Origin: a virus
Reading direction: 5' to 3' (one strand)
Length of the DNA stretch: 64,000 bases
Virus record (IMG/VR): IMGVR_UViG_3300027741_002766
Coordinates: 44,738-108,737 of that record
Positions 51,962 through 62,583 of this stretch are shown here, one piece after another. Under the pieces are notes generated by a model. It was not told the origin of the DNA. It did not search any database and saw only the letters and a program-made list of their open reading frames with translations. Every line of letters begins with the position of its first letter. Position 1 is the first letter of the stretch. A program made the translations under genes and the position numbers.

Positions 51962-54900
51962 ATGTCATTTCCAGTATCACCAACCAATGGACAGATCACA
52001 GTAGTTAACCAGGTATCATACCAGTATTCTAGTGCAACCAATTCATGGACTAGAATTTTATCTACTGCCAACGTTATCACAGCCAACACAATTGCTGTAA
52101 ACGGAGCACTCACAGTAGGCACCACAATCTCGGCTACTGGCAACATTGTTACTCAAGCGTACTTTATTGGTGATGGTAGTAAAATTAGCAACATCAGCGC
52201 CAATGCTGTTTCAGTAAGCAACATTACTAACGGTACCAGTAACGTCAGTATCAACACTTCGGGTGGTAATGCTACAGTTGGTATTGGTGGCACATCAAAT
52301 GTGGCAGTGTTTGCCACAACTGGCACATACATTACAGGTCTGTTGAGTGTAAGTGGCAATATTACTGGTGGTAATATTCTAACAGGTGGTTTGATCAGCA
52401 CCACAGGAACAATTAATTCAGCAACCACAATCACTGGTGGCAACTTGGCCACTGCTGGCTATGCCAGTGCTACAGGTAACGTAACCGGTGGCAATATCGT
52501 AACAGGCGGTTTGATCACTGCCACTGCCAACATTTCTGGTGGTAACTTGCTCACAGTGGGCTTGATAAGTGCCACATCAACTATCACAAGCGCAGCCAAC
52601 ATCACAGGTGGCAACATCCTAACTGCTGGCCAAGTGTCAGCCACTGCCAACGTAACTGGTGGCAATTTGCTCACAGCAGGTCTTGCCAGTGTAACTGGTA
52701 ACGTAACTGGTGGCAACTTGACCACAGGCGGTCAGATCACAGCAACCGGTAACATCTCTAGTGCAGCCAATGTGGCTGGCGGCAATATTCTTACTGCTGG
52801 TTTGGTAAGTGCTGGTGCAAACATCACTGGTGCTAATGTCTTAACAGGCGGACAAGTATCAGCCACTGCCAATGTCACTGGCGGCAACATTTTGACAGGT
52901 GGATTGATAAGTGCCACATCAACAATTACATCAGCAGCCAACATCACTGGTCAAAACTTGATTACAGGTGGCTTGGTAACAGCAACCGGTAATGTCACAG
53001 GCGGTAACGTATTAACAGGTGGTTTGATTTCTGCAACTGCTACAATCACTGGTGGCAACTTGGCCACTGCAGGTTATGCTTCAGCAACTGGCAACGTCAC
53101 AGGCGGCAACGTCAACACAGGTGGTTTGATCACCGCAACTGGCAACATCGCTGGTGGCAACGTCAACACAAGTGGCATAGTATCAGCCTCGGGCAACATA
53201 TTTGGCAACAATATCTTTGCCACAACAACAGTCAGCACAGCCGGCAACGTGATTGCTGGCAACGTAAACACCAGTAACATTCGTCCCACAAGTGGCGCAC
53301 TAACAATCAGTACAGGCACAGGTAATTTAAACTTAAATCCTGCTGGTAACATTGTATTAAGTGCCAACACCTGGATCAACAACCTAGCAACTCCAGTTCA
53401 AGATGGTGATGCGGCTTCCAAGTACTATGTTGATACTATTGCTTCAACTGGCATTCAGTATCACCAGGCAGTTTATGCAGCCACCACAACAACCCTGGCC
53501 GCAACCACAGGTGGTACAATCACTTATGCTCAACCCAATGGCGTGGCCAATGGCGTTGGCGCAACACTGACAACTACCACATCGTTCAACTTGATCGACA
53601 CTGCCAACGTTCAAACAGTAGGTACACGCATCTTGGTCAAAGACCAAGCCAATGCGGTGCAGAACGGTGTTTATGTTTGGTCAAACGCCACTGCACTTAC
53701 TCGATCCGCAGACACTGACGAATACGGTGCCAACAGTACAGAACAGTTCAGTATCAACGACTACTTCTTTACCACAAACGGTAACGTCAACGCTGGCACT
53801 GCGTTCATTGTGAGCGCACCGCCCGGGGTGATCACATTTGGTACCTCAAACATTGCATTCAGTACCTTCAGTACAAGTCAAGTTTACTCGGCCAACACTG
53901 CGGCTGGTTTGAGCCTGACAGGCACGGTATTCTCGGCCAAGGTTGACAACAACACCACAGCCTTTGACGGCACTGGTAACATTATTGTCAAGGCTTCTGC
54001 TAATTTGACCACACCCAATATTGGTGCGGCAACTGGTACAAGTTTAAACACAACTGGCAACGTTGACGCAGGTAACTTGCGCACAGGCGGTTTGGTAAGT
54101 GCAACTGCCAACGTAACTGGTGGTAACTTGACCACAGGTGGTTTGATCACTGCAACTGGCAACTTAACTGCTGGCAACATTCAAACAGCCGGACAGATTT
54201 CTGCAACTGGCAACATTGTGGCAGCCGCAGGCTCGTTCTTTGTGGGTAATGGTTCAGCACTGACAGGTGTTACTGCTACTTCAGCAGGCTTCCCAATCAC
54301 AGCAGGTACTTCAAACATTGCGGCTGCTGTCAACGGCAACATTGGTATCACTGTAGCCGGTGCAAGTAATGTGGGATTGTTTACACTTTCGGGCTTGCTT
54401 GTAACTGGTTTGATCAGTGCCAACGGAAACGTTACTGGTGGAAACATTACTACAGGTGGATTAGTGTCAGCAACTGGCACAGTAACTGGTTCAACGCTAA
54501 TTGGCACTGTTGTAACAGCAACTGGCAACGTGTACGGTGGCAATGTATCAACAGGTGGTTTGGTCACAGCAACTGGTAACGTGACTGGTGGCAACTTGAC
54601 CACAGGTGGATTGATCACGGCAACTGCCAATATTTCTGGTGGTAACTTGTTGACAGGTGGATTGATAAGTGCCACTTCAACAATCACATCAGCAGCCAAC
54701 ATAACTGGTCAGAACTTGCTCACAGCAGGTTTAGTAAGTGCCGGTTCAAATATTCAAGGCGCCAACATCTTGACAGGTGGCCTAGTGTCAGCAACTGCCA
54801 ACGTCACAGGTGGCAATTTGATCACTGGCGGATTGGTGTCGGCAACAGGTAACATCACATCAGTTGCCAACGTTGCCGGTGGTAACTTGCTGACAGGTGG

Positions 54901-57631
54901 CTTGGTATCAGCCACTGCCAACGTCACAGGTGGCAATTTGACCACAGGTGGAGTGATCACAGCAACAGGCACAATCACAGGTGGCAACATTGTCACAGGT
55001 GGCATAGTATCAGCAACTGGCAATATTACCTCAGTTGCCAACGTTGCCGGTGGTAACTTGCTGACAGGTGGCTTGGTATCAGCCACTGCCAACGTCACAG
55101 GTGGCAATTTGATCACTGGCGGATTGATTTCAGCAACTGCCACAATCACAGGTGGCAACTTGGCCACAGGTGGCACAGCAAGTGCTGGTGGTAACATTAC
55201 AGGTGCCAACATCCTAACAGGTGGTTTGGTATCAGCGACCAGCACAGTACAAGGTTCAACATTGATTGGTTCAGTTGTTACAGCAACTGGTACCATCACT
55301 GGTGGCAATTTGGTCACTGGTGGTCAAGTGTCAGCAACAGGTAACATCACATCAGTGGCCAACATCGCAGGTGGCAACTTGCTTACAGGTGGATTGATAT
55401 CTGCAACTGCCAATATCACTGGTGGCAATGTCTTAACTGCTGGACTGGTAAGTGCAACTGGCAACGTAACTGGTAATTACATTTTGGGCAATGGTGCGTT
55501 CTTGAGTGGCGTGATCACAAGTGTGGCCAACATCAACAACGGCACATCAAACGTAAGTATCTACGCAGCCAATGCCAACGTGGCAGTCAGTGTAGGCGGT
55601 ACGTCAAACGTGGCAGTGTTTGCTACCACAGGTGAATACATCAACGGTTTGTTGAGTGTGAGTGGTAATGTAACAGGTGGTAACGTATTGACAGGTGGTT
55701 TAGTAAGTGCTACTGCCAACGTGACTGGTGGTAATTTGACCACAGGTGGTTTAGTAAGTGCTACAGGTACTGTACAAGGTTCGACCCTGATCGGCGCAGT
55801 GATCACAGCAACCGGTAACGTATATGGTGGCAACTTATCAACAGGCGGCCTGATCACAGCAACGGCCAATATCACTGGTGGTAACTTGCTGACAGGTGGC
55901 CTGATATCGGCCACATCGACAATCACTTCTGGTGCTAATATCACTGGTGCCAACATTTTGACAGGTGGTTTAGTATCAGCAACTGGTACTGTCCAAGGTT
56001 CAACATTAATTGGTTCAGTTGTGACAGCAACTGGTAATGTGTATGGTGGTAATGTATCAACTGCTGGTCTGGTAACAGCAACTGGCAACGTGACAGGTGG
56101 CAACATATTGACAGGTGGATTGATATCCGCAACGTCAACCATCACTAGTGCAGCCAATATCACTGGTGGCAACATCTTAACAGGTGGCCTAATATCAGCA
56201 ACTGCCACAATCACAGGTGGCAACTTGGCCACAGGTGGCACAGCAAGTGCAGGCGGCAACATTACAGGTGCCAACATCTTGACAGGTGGTTTGATGTCAA
56301 GTACGGGCAACGCTATCCATGGCAATATCTCAACTGCTGGATTGATTACTGCTACTGGCAATATCAACGGTGGAAATATTACCACAGTTGGTTTGATCAG
56401 TACCTCGGGCAATGTTGCTACTGGTAATTTGTTGACCAACAACTTCTACTATGCCAACGGTGCTCCAATCACACTAGGCGTGAACTACACAGCAAATACC
56501 ACACCTCCAAGTGGCCCAGCCAATGGATGGCAGTGGTACAATACTTCAACTGATGTGTTGTATGAATACCTCAGCGACGGTACAAGCCAATACTGGGTTG
56601 ACATAACAAGTCCTGCATTTGCCGGCGGCGTTGTGGCAAACGTGGCGATCTCGGGCAGTATGTTGCTCAATGCCAATGCCACATATGACCTGGGCAGTAG
56701 TTCACAACAAGTTCGCAACGTATACGCTGTAAATTACTATGGTAACGGTGCTACACTAAGCGGTATTATCACAAGTGTAAGCAACATCAACAACGGTACA
56801 TCAAACGTGACTGTTGTGAGTTCCGGTGGTAATATTGCAGCCTCAGTTGGTGGAACATCAAATGTGATGGTGATCAGTTCAGGTGCTGTGGCAATCACAG
56901 GTGACTTGAGTGTATCTGGCAACGCAAGTTTGACTGGTAACATTGTTGGCGATGCTATCTACAATGGTACAACTAGCCTACAAATTCAAACATCCGGTGG
57001 TAATGCCAACCTCACTATTGGTGGAACATCAAACGTAGTTGTTTGGGCCACAACAGGCGAATATGTAACTGGATTAATCAGTGCAAGCGGTAACATTACT
57101 GGTGGCAATTTGACCACAGCAGGCGTACTCACAGTCAATTCTGGAGCAGCCGCAACAGCCATTGTGAACGGTGCAGGTAATGCAGTTGGTAACATTGGTA
57201 GTTCTAGTAAGTATTTTAACCAATTGTTTGCTCAGGCAACCACAGCACTGTATGCTGACTTGGCAGAAAATTATGTGAGCGATGCTGACTATGCACCAGG
57301 CACAGTTTTGGATTTTGGTGGTACTCAAGAAGTCACCATAAGTACTGTAGATTCCAGCAAGCGGGTTGCTGGTGTGGTTTCAACTAATCCGGCTCATTTG
57401 ATGAACGCAGGAGTTGTTGGTGAACATGTGGTCACAGTTGCCCTGATTGGTCGTGTACCAGTCAAGGTAACAGGTACAGTACGCAAGGGTGATTTGATGG
57501 TCAGTGCTGGAGACGGCACAGCCAGAGCAGTTACAATTGCAAGTCCAAAAGTAGGTACTATAATTGGTAAATCACTAGAAGACTTCGACGGCGACAAAGG
57601 CACAATTGAAATCGTGATTGGCAAGCATTAA
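51962..57631 (+). CDS. Long repeat fibre protein, 1889 aa (first of three paralogues)
   Basis: The N-terminus MSFPVSPTNGQITVVNQVSY is shared with the two following genes. Most of the chain is a 17-residue unit of the type TGGNIVTGGLITATANI, alternating with 23-residue forms containing STITSA. Residues about 500-690 are a different, non-repeat domain (TRILVKDQANAVQNGVYVWS), a module widespread in phage fibres. About 1495-1555 contains the module with YEYLSDGTSQYWVDITSPA. The last 150 residues contain ALYADLAENYVSDADYAPGT, VAGVVSTNPAHLMNAG and a closing IEIVIGKH; this C-terminal domain recurs in the two downstream genes. The protein is presumably a trimeric fibre shaft with a C-terminal assembly or tip domain. 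Exact DNA repeats occur within it. Confidence 0.86.
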   Translation: MSFPVSPTNGQITVVNQVSYQYSSATNSWTRILSTANVITANTIAVNGALTVGTTISATGNIVTQAYFIGDGSKISNISANAVSVSNITNGTSNVSINTSGGNATVGIGGTSNVAVFATTGTYITGLLSVSGNITGGNILTGGLISTTGTINSATTITGGNLATAGYASATGNVTGGNIVTGGLITATANISGGNLLTVGLISATSTITSAANITGGNILTAGQVSATANVTGGNLLTAGLASVTGNVTGGNLTTGGQITATGNISSAANVAGGNILTAGLVSAGANITGANVLTGGQVSATANVTGGNILTGGLISATSTITSAANITGQNLITGGLVTATGNVTGGNVLTGGLISATATITGGNLATAGYASATGNVTGGNVNTGGLITATGNIAGGNVNTSGIVSASGNIFGNNIFATTTVSTAGNVIAGNVNTSNIRPTSGALTISTGTGNLNLNPAGNIVLSANTWINNLATPVQDGDAASKYYVDTIASTGIQYHQAVYAATTTTLAATTGGTITYAQPNGVANGVGATLTTTTSFNLIDTANVQTVGTRILVKDQANAVQNGVYVWSNATALTRSADTDEYGANSTEQFSINDYFFTTNGNVNAGTAFIVSAPPGVITFGTSNIAFSTFSTSQVYSANTAAGLSLTGTVFSAKVDNNTTAFDGTGNIIVKASANLTTPNIGAATGTSLNTTGNVDAGNLRTGGLVSATANVTGGNLTTGGLITATGNLTAGNIQTAGQISATGNIVAAAGSFFVGNGSALTGVTATSAGFPITAGTSNIAAAVNGNIGITVAGASNVGLFTLSGLLVTGLISANGNVTGGNITTGGLVSATGTVTGSTLIGTVVTATGNVYGGNVSTGGLVTATGNVTGGNLTTGGLITATANISGGNLLTGGLISATSTITSAANITGQNLLTAGLVSAGSNIQGANILTGGLVSATANVTGGNLITGGLVSATGNITSVANVAGGNLLTGGLVSATANVTGGNLTTGGVITATGTITGGNIVTGGIVSATGNITSVANVAGGNLLTGGLVSATANVTGGNLITGGLISATATITGGNLATGGTASAGGNITGANILTGGLVSATSTVQGSTLIGSVVTATGTITGGNLVTGGQVSATGNITSVANIAGGNLLTGGLISATANITGGNVLTAGLVSATGNVTGNYILGNGAFLSGVITSVANINNGTSNVSIYAANANVAVSVGGTSNVAVFATTGEYINGLLSVSGNVTGGNVLTGGLVSATANVTGGNLTTGGLVSATGTVQGSTLIGAVITATGNVYGGNLSTGGLITATANITGGNLLTGGLISATSTITSGANITGANILTGGLVSATGTVQGSTLIGSVVTATGNVYGGNVSTAGLVTATGNVTGGNILTGGLISATSTITSAANITGGNILTGGLISATATITGGNLATGGTASAGGNITGANILTGGLMSSTGNAIHGNISTAGLITATGNINGGNITTVGLISTSGNVATGNLLTNNFYYANGAPITLGVNYTANTTPPSGPANGWQWYNTSTDVLYEYLSDGTSQYWVDITSPAFAGGVVANVAISGSMLLNANATYDLGSSSQQVRNVYAVNYYGNGATLSGIITSVSNINNGTSNVTVVSSGGNIAASVGGTSNVMVISSGAVAITGDLSVSGNASLTGNIVGDAIYNGTTSLQIQTSGGNANLTIGGTSNVVVWATTGEYVTGLISASGNITGGNLTTAGVLTVNSGAAATAIVNGAGNAVGNIGSSSKYFNQLFAQATTALYADLAENYVSDADYAPGTVLDFGGTQEVTISTVDSSKRVAGVVSTNPAHLMNAGVVGEHVVTVALIGRVPVKVTGTVRKGDLMVSAGDGTARAVTIASPKVGTIIGKSLEDFDGDKGTIEIVIGKH
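54860..55112 (+). repeat. Exact 82-bp direct repeat inside the 1889-aa fibre gene
   Basis: Positions 54860-54941 and 55031-55112 are identical over 82 bp, both starting TCAGTTGCCAACGTTGCCGG, 171 bp apart and in the same reading frame. Another exact repeat of 56 bp lies at 55130-55185 and 56195-56250. Recombination between these copies would remove or add whole repeat units without breaking the frame. Confidence 0.85.
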
Positions 57632-57642
57632 AAGGATAGCGA

Positions 57643-60600
57643 ATGGCCTTTCCAACGTCGCCGACGAACGGGCAAACGGTAGTTGTTAACAACGTTTCGT
57701 ATCAGTATTCGAACGTTAGCAACTCCTGGACCCGCATCCTCTCAACGGCCAACATCATCACGGCCAACACCATCGCAGTCAACGGCGCACTCAGCGCCGC
57801 TGGCAACATTTCAACAGGCAACTACTTTATTGGTAACGGTTCGTTACTGACAGGTATCGCCACTGGAACACCAACTTTAATCGCTAATGGTACATCCAAC
57901 GTCTCTGTTGCAAGTTCGGGTGGCAACATCAGAGTCAATGTAGGCGGCACATCTAACGTAATTGTTTATGCCACCACGGGCGAATATGTAACAGGTGTTA
58001 TAAGTGCCAGTGGTAATATTACTTCGGCAGGCAATGTCACTGGCGGTAACATTTTAACCGCCGGATTGGTCAGTGTCACTGGCACACTCAGTGTGAGTGG
58101 AGTAACCACGCTGGCCAATCTCAGCGCCGGCAACATTTCATCAGGTGGCATAAACTCTGGCGGAGCAATAAGTGCCACTGGCAACATCACCGGTGGCAAT
58201 TTATCAGGTACCAATATTGCAGGCACACTGACCACAGCCTCACAAACCAATATCACCAGCGTTGGAACACTGGGCTCATTGGCCGTTACCGCTAACGTAA
58301 CCGGTGGTAACTTACTAACAGGTGGACTTATTAGTGCTACATCAACTGTCACTGGATCAACTTTAATTGGTTCAGTTGTCACAGCAAGTGGTAACGTAAC
58401 CGGTGGCAACATATTAACAGGTGGATTAGTATCTGCCGCGGCCAATGTAACGGCCAATAACGGCATGTTTACCAATATTGTGAACGTGGCCAGTTTCACC
58501 GGAGGCCTTGTTTCTGTTACAGGCAATGTCACTGCCAACAATGGCATGTTCACCAACATTGTAAACGTGGCAAGCCATACAGGTGCTGTAGTATCAGTAA
58601 GTGGCAACGTAACTGGTGGTAACTTGTTGACTGCAGGCCTGATCAGTGCTACAAGTACAATCACCAGTGCGGCCAATATCACAGGTGGTAACATCTTAAC
58701 TGCTGGATTGATCAGTGCCGCAAGTACCATAACTGGTACAAGTCATCTGGGTTCAGTTGTTTCAGTCACAGCCAATATCACAGGTGGTAACATCCTAACA
58801 GGTGGGCAAGTTTCGGCAGTGGGTGCTGTCACAGGCGGATCCTTATCAATTGGTACCGGCAACACAGGCGATGCTATTATCTATGGTAACCTAACAGTTT
58901 ACGGCAATACCACAACCATCAATTCAAACACAATTACCACCAATGATCTCAACATCACTGTTGGTAACAATCAAAACACAGGTGCCGCACTGAACAATGC
59001 TGGTATAGACGTTGGTAACAACAACTTGGCCACCTGGAGATACAACAACGCTACCACAAGTTGGCAAAGTAATATTGCTGTCACACCCGCGGCCAATGCC
59101 ACATTGGCTCTTGGTGGCACCAGCAACTATTGGGGTACAGCCTATCTCAATGCCACACAGATTGCAACCACAGCCAGTGCTGTGGGCAACGTAACCGGTG
59201 GTAATTTACTAACTGGTGGATTGATATCAGCCACATCAACTATTACGTCAGCGGCAAATATCACAGGTGGTAATGTCTTAACTGGCGGTTTGATAAGTGC
59301 CGCAGGTAACATCAGTGGTAACAATATCTTTGGCGGATTTCTTTCGGCTGTGGCCAACGTGATTGGCGGTAACATAACAACAGGTGGCCTGATCACTGCA
59401 ACAGGCAACGTAACTGGCGGTAACATCCTGACAGGTGGATTGATTAGTGCTACTGCCAACGTGATCGCCAACAACGGAATATTCATCAACATAGTAAACA
59501 CTGCTAGTTTCACTGGTGGAATTGTATCGGTTACTGGCAACGTCACAGCCAATAACGGCATGTTCACCACGATTGTGAACGTGGCCAGTCATACAGGTGC
59601 TGTGGTAAGTGTTAGTGGCAACGTCACTGGTGGTAACATCTTAACTGGTGGCCTGATAAGTGCCGCTGGGAATATTGCTGGTAATGTGTTTATTGGTAAT
59701 GGTTCACAACTGACTGGTATTACTGGAACATATGGCAATGCCAATGTTGTGGCCAACTTGGCTGCTTTGGGATCAAATCCAGTATCAACCACAGGTAACA
59801 TAACTGGTGGTAACTTGTTGTTTGGATCTGGCGTTGCAAGTGGTACAGGCAACGTAACTGGTGGCAATATCTTGACAGGTGGATTAGTCAGTGCCGCTGG
59901 CACCATAACTGGCACAAGTTATTTGGGTTCAGTTGTGTCAGTCACTGCCAACATCACAGGCGGTAACATTTTAAATAATGGATTGATATCAGCCAGTGGT
60001 AACGTGACCAGCGGTAATATGCTGACAGCAGGGTTGATCTCTGCAACTGGTAATATTACTGGTGGTAACCTGTCAGGCACAAGTATTGCAGGTACATTGA
60101 CCACAGCCGCACAAACCAACATCACTTCAGTTGGTACTTTGAGCAGCCTGGCAGTGACAGCCAACGTAACGGGTGGTAACTTACTAACTGGTGGATTGAT
60201 CTCGGCAACTGGTAACATTACTGGTGGCAATATAACAATTCCAGGATCGGCTAACATATCTACTTTTATAGGTAATGTTTTCTTTGGCTCTATTCCAGCA
60301 CAGCCAACATGGTATACTGTTGCCCCATTAAATCTCAACAACAGTTTGGCAGCGGCCACAAAAGTTCAGTTAAATTTAATTAACACAGGTGGCGGCGCTG
60401 GTGCTGGATCAGCAATTGATTTCTACACTTATCAAATTTCAGTTGCCGCAGCCAACGCAGAAGCCAGAATAGCCGGAATTGATGATGGTAACTATTCGGC
60501 CTATCTCAGTCTTCAAACAAAAACTCCTGGTAGCATTGGCACTAATGGATTAGTTGAACGAGTAAAAATTGATTCAACTGGTGCATCGGTAGTTGCTAAT

Positions 60601-62583
60601 ATCACAGGTGGTAACATCCTGACAGGCGGATTAATATCTGCAACTGGTACAGTCACTGGCACAAGTCATTTGGGTGCTGTGGTATCAGTAACGGCCAACG
60701 TAACCGGTGGCAATATCTTAACTGGTGGATTAATTTCAGCCACTGCTAACATTACCGGCAACTTCTTTATTGGTAACGGATCACAGTTAACTGGTATTGC
60801 TACCGGAACACCTACACAGATTGTCAGTGGTACATCAAACGTGAATGTTGTGAGTTCTGGCGGTAACGTTAGTGTAGGTATAGGTGGTACATCAAACATA
60901 GCAGTGTTTGCTACTACAGGTGAATATGTTACAGGTTTAATAAGTGCTAGTGGTAATATTACTGGTGGTAATTTATTAACAGGCGGATTGATTTCTGCAA
61001 CTGGTAACATCACTGGTGGTAACCTGTCAGGTACAAGTATCGCAGGTACATTGACCACTGCCTCACAAACCAACATCACAAGTGTTGGTACACTGGGAAG
61101 TTTAGCAGTCACAGCCAACGTAACTGGTGGTAATATCTTAACAGGTGGATTGATTTCCAGTACAGGCAATAGTACAGCAGGAAATTATCTAACTGGTGGT
61201 GTTGTTAGTGCCACTGGTAATATCGCTGGCAACTATTTTATTGGTAATGGTTCACAACTAACTGGTATTGCCACAGGAACACCTACCAAAATTGTCAATG
61301 GCACAAGTGAAGCCAACATTGGTGCATCAGGCGGTAATGCCAACATCACAATTGGTGGCACATCAAACGTTGTGGTTGTGGCAACTACAGGTGTTTTAGT
61401 CACAGGTATTGTAAGTGCAACTGGTAATATCACAGGCGGCAACGTGATATCTGGCGGTGTAAGAGTATACAAATGGACCACGCAGGCCAACACAGCACCG
61501 TCAGGCGCAGTACCAGGCGATGCTTGGTACGATTCCTATGCCGCTAAACTGTATTTGTACATAAACGATGGAACTGGTAACCAGTGGGTTGATCAAAGTC
61601 CTCCCACATCATTTGCCAATCTAACAGTGAGTGGAACGGTCAGTGCTGTTGGTAACATTACCGGCAACTACTTTATTGGTAATGGTTCTCAATTGACTGG
61701 TATAGCAGGTGGCGGCGGCGGAACAAGTATTTCTAGTGGCACATCAAATGTCAACGTAGTAAGTTCAGGCGGCAACGTCACAGTTGGTATTGGTGGAACT
61801 GCAAACGTGGCAGTGTTTGCCACCACCGGCGAATATGTAACTGGTTTAATTTCAGCAAGTGGTAACATCACTGGTGGCAACTTGTTGACAGGTGGCCTGA
61901 TATCTGCTACATCAACTATTACCTCGGCTGCTAACATCACTGGTGGCAACTTGTTGACAGGTGGTTTAATATCAGCCGCAGGTACTGTGACTGGTACAAG
62001 TCATTTGGGGGCTGTGGTATCAGTGACTGGCAACGTAACAGCCGCTAACGTGGTTATCACTGGTACTGCTGCCGCAGGTAGTGGAGTATTAATTGTTTCG
62101 GGCAACATTCAAACCAGTACAGCCAATGCCACTGCCAATATTGGCAACGCCAGCAACTATTTCAACAGACTGTTTGCTCAAGCAACCACAGCACTGTATG
62201 CCGACTTGGCAGAAATGTATACAGCAGACCAGGAATATGTTCCAGGCACAGTATTGGTATTTGGTGGCTCCCAAGAAGTTACTATGAGTACAGTGAGTCA
62301 TGATGTTCGTATTGCAGGAGTAGTATCTACCAATCCAGCACACATAATGAACTCAGGATTAAATGCCGATTGTACTGTGGCTGTGGCTCTGGTGGGAAGA
62401 GTTCCTTGTCAAGTTATAGGACCTATTGTCGCAGGTGATCGTGTGGTCGCCAGCAACCGCGCAGGTGTTGCCGAACGCTTGGACATGTCACAATACCAAC
62501 CAGGTGTGATTATTGGCAAGGCATTAGAGAGTTACTCCAGTACCGAACCTGGTGTAATTGAAGTTGTGGTAGGGAGACTATAA
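57643..62583 (+). CDS. Long repeat fibre protein, 1646 aa (second paralogue)
   Basis: It starts MAFPTSPTNGQTVVVNNVSY 11 nt after the previous gene, with AAAGGAT as ribosome-binding site. The body has the same TGGNxLTGGLISAT units, plus paired NNGMFTNIVNVASFTGG-type units not seen in the first paralogue. A non-repeat domain around residues 405-510 contains GNLTVYGNTTTINSNTITTN, the common fibre module. One around 880-985 (INTGGGAGAGSAIDFYTYQI; VERVKIDSTGASV) resembles the region upstream of fibre-chaperone domains. Residues about 1275-1325 have LYLYINDGTGNQWVDQSPP. The C-terminal 180 residues are nearly the same as in the 313-aa paralogue (RLFAQATTALYADLAEMYTA and GVIEVVVGRL). Stop and next start overlap as TAATG. 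Confidence 0.86.
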   Translation: MAFPTSPTNGQTVVVNNVSYQYSNVSNSWTRILSTANIITANTIAVNGALSAAGNISTGNYFIGNGSLLTGIATGTPTLIANGTSNVSVASSGGNIRVNVGGTSNVIVYATTGEYVTGVISASGNITSAGNVTGGNILTAGLVSVTGTLSVSGVTTLANLSAGNISSGGINSGGAISATGNITGGNLSGTNIAGTLTTASQTNITSVGTLGSLAVTANVTGGNLLTGGLISATSTVTGSTLIGSVVTASGNVTGGNILTGGLVSAAANVTANNGMFTNIVNVASFTGGLVSVTGNVTANNGMFTNIVNVASHTGAVVSVSGNVTGGNLLTAGLISATSTITSAANITGGNILTAGLISAASTITGTSHLGSVVSVTANITGGNILTGGQVSAVGAVTGGSLSIGTGNTGDAIIYGNLTVYGNTTTINSNTITTNDLNITVGNNQNTGAALNNAGIDVGNNNLATWRYNNATTSWQSNIAVTPAANATLALGGTSNYWGTAYLNATQIATTASAVGNVTGGNLLTGGLISATSTITSAANITGGNVLTGGLISAAGNISGNNIFGGFLSAVANVIGGNITTGGLITATGNVTGGNILTGGLISATANVIANNGIFINIVNTASFTGGIVSVTGNVTANNGMFTTIVNVASHTGAVVSVSGNVTGGNILTGGLISAAGNIAGNVFIGNGSQLTGITGTYGNANVVANLAALGSNPVSTTGNITGGNLLFGSGVASGTGNVTGGNILTGGLVSAAGTITGTSYLGSVVSVTANITGGNILNNGLISASGNVTSGNMLTAGLISATGNITGGNLSGTSIAGTLTTAAQTNITSVGTLSSLAVTANVTGGNLLTGGLISATGNITGGNITIPGSANISTFIGNVFFGSIPAQPTWYTVAPLNLNNSLAAATKVQLNLINTGGGAGAGSAIDFYTYQISVAAANAEARIAGIDDGNYSAYLSLQTKTPGSIGTNGLVERVKIDSTGASVVANITGGNILTGGLISATGTVTGTSHLGAVVSVTANVTGGNILTGGLISATANITGNFFIGNGSQLTGIATGTPTQIVSGTSNVNVVSSGGNVSVGIGGTSNIAVFATTGEYVTGLISASGNITGGNLLTGGLISATGNITGGNLSGTSIAGTLTTASQTNITSVGTLGSLAVTANVTGGNILTGGLISSTGNSTAGNYLTGGVVSATGNIAGNYFIGNGSQLTGIATGTPTKIVNGTSEANIGASGGNANITIGGTSNVVVVATTGVLVTGIVSATGNITGGNVISGGVRVYKWTTQANTAPSGAVPGDAWYDSYAAKLYLYINDGTGNQWVDQSPPTSFANLTVSGTVSAVGNITGNYFIGNGSQLTGIAGGGGGTSISSGTSNVNVVSSGGNVTVGIGGTANVAVFATTGEYVTGLISASGNITGGNLLTGGLISATSTITSAANITGGNLLTGGLISAAGTVTGTSHLGAVVSVTGNVTAANVVITGTAAAGSGVLIVSGNIQTSTANATANIGNASNYFNRLFAQATTALYADLAEMYTADQEYVPGTVLVFGGSQEVTMSTVSHDVRIAGVVSTNPAHIMNSGLNADCTVAVALVGRVPCQVIGPIVAGDRVVASNRAGVAERLDMSQYQPGVIIGKALESYSSTEPGVIEVVVGRL

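Noticed and set aside
53884-56442. Long minus-strand open frames with KPPVxKLPPVTLAVA-type repeats
   Set aside because: They lie entirely antisense to the fibre gene and mirror its 17-residue repeat. Their pattern follows from the glycine/threonine/asparagine codons on the plus strand, and they have no ribosome-binding sites.
57966-60359. More antisense Pro/Val-rich frames of 108-254 codons
   Set aside because: Same explanation: shadows of the second fibre paralogue.
51962-62583. CRISPR-like regular repetition
   Set aside because: The repetition is in-frame coding repeats of 17 or 23 residues with no constant repeat plus unique spacer structure and no cas genes nearby.
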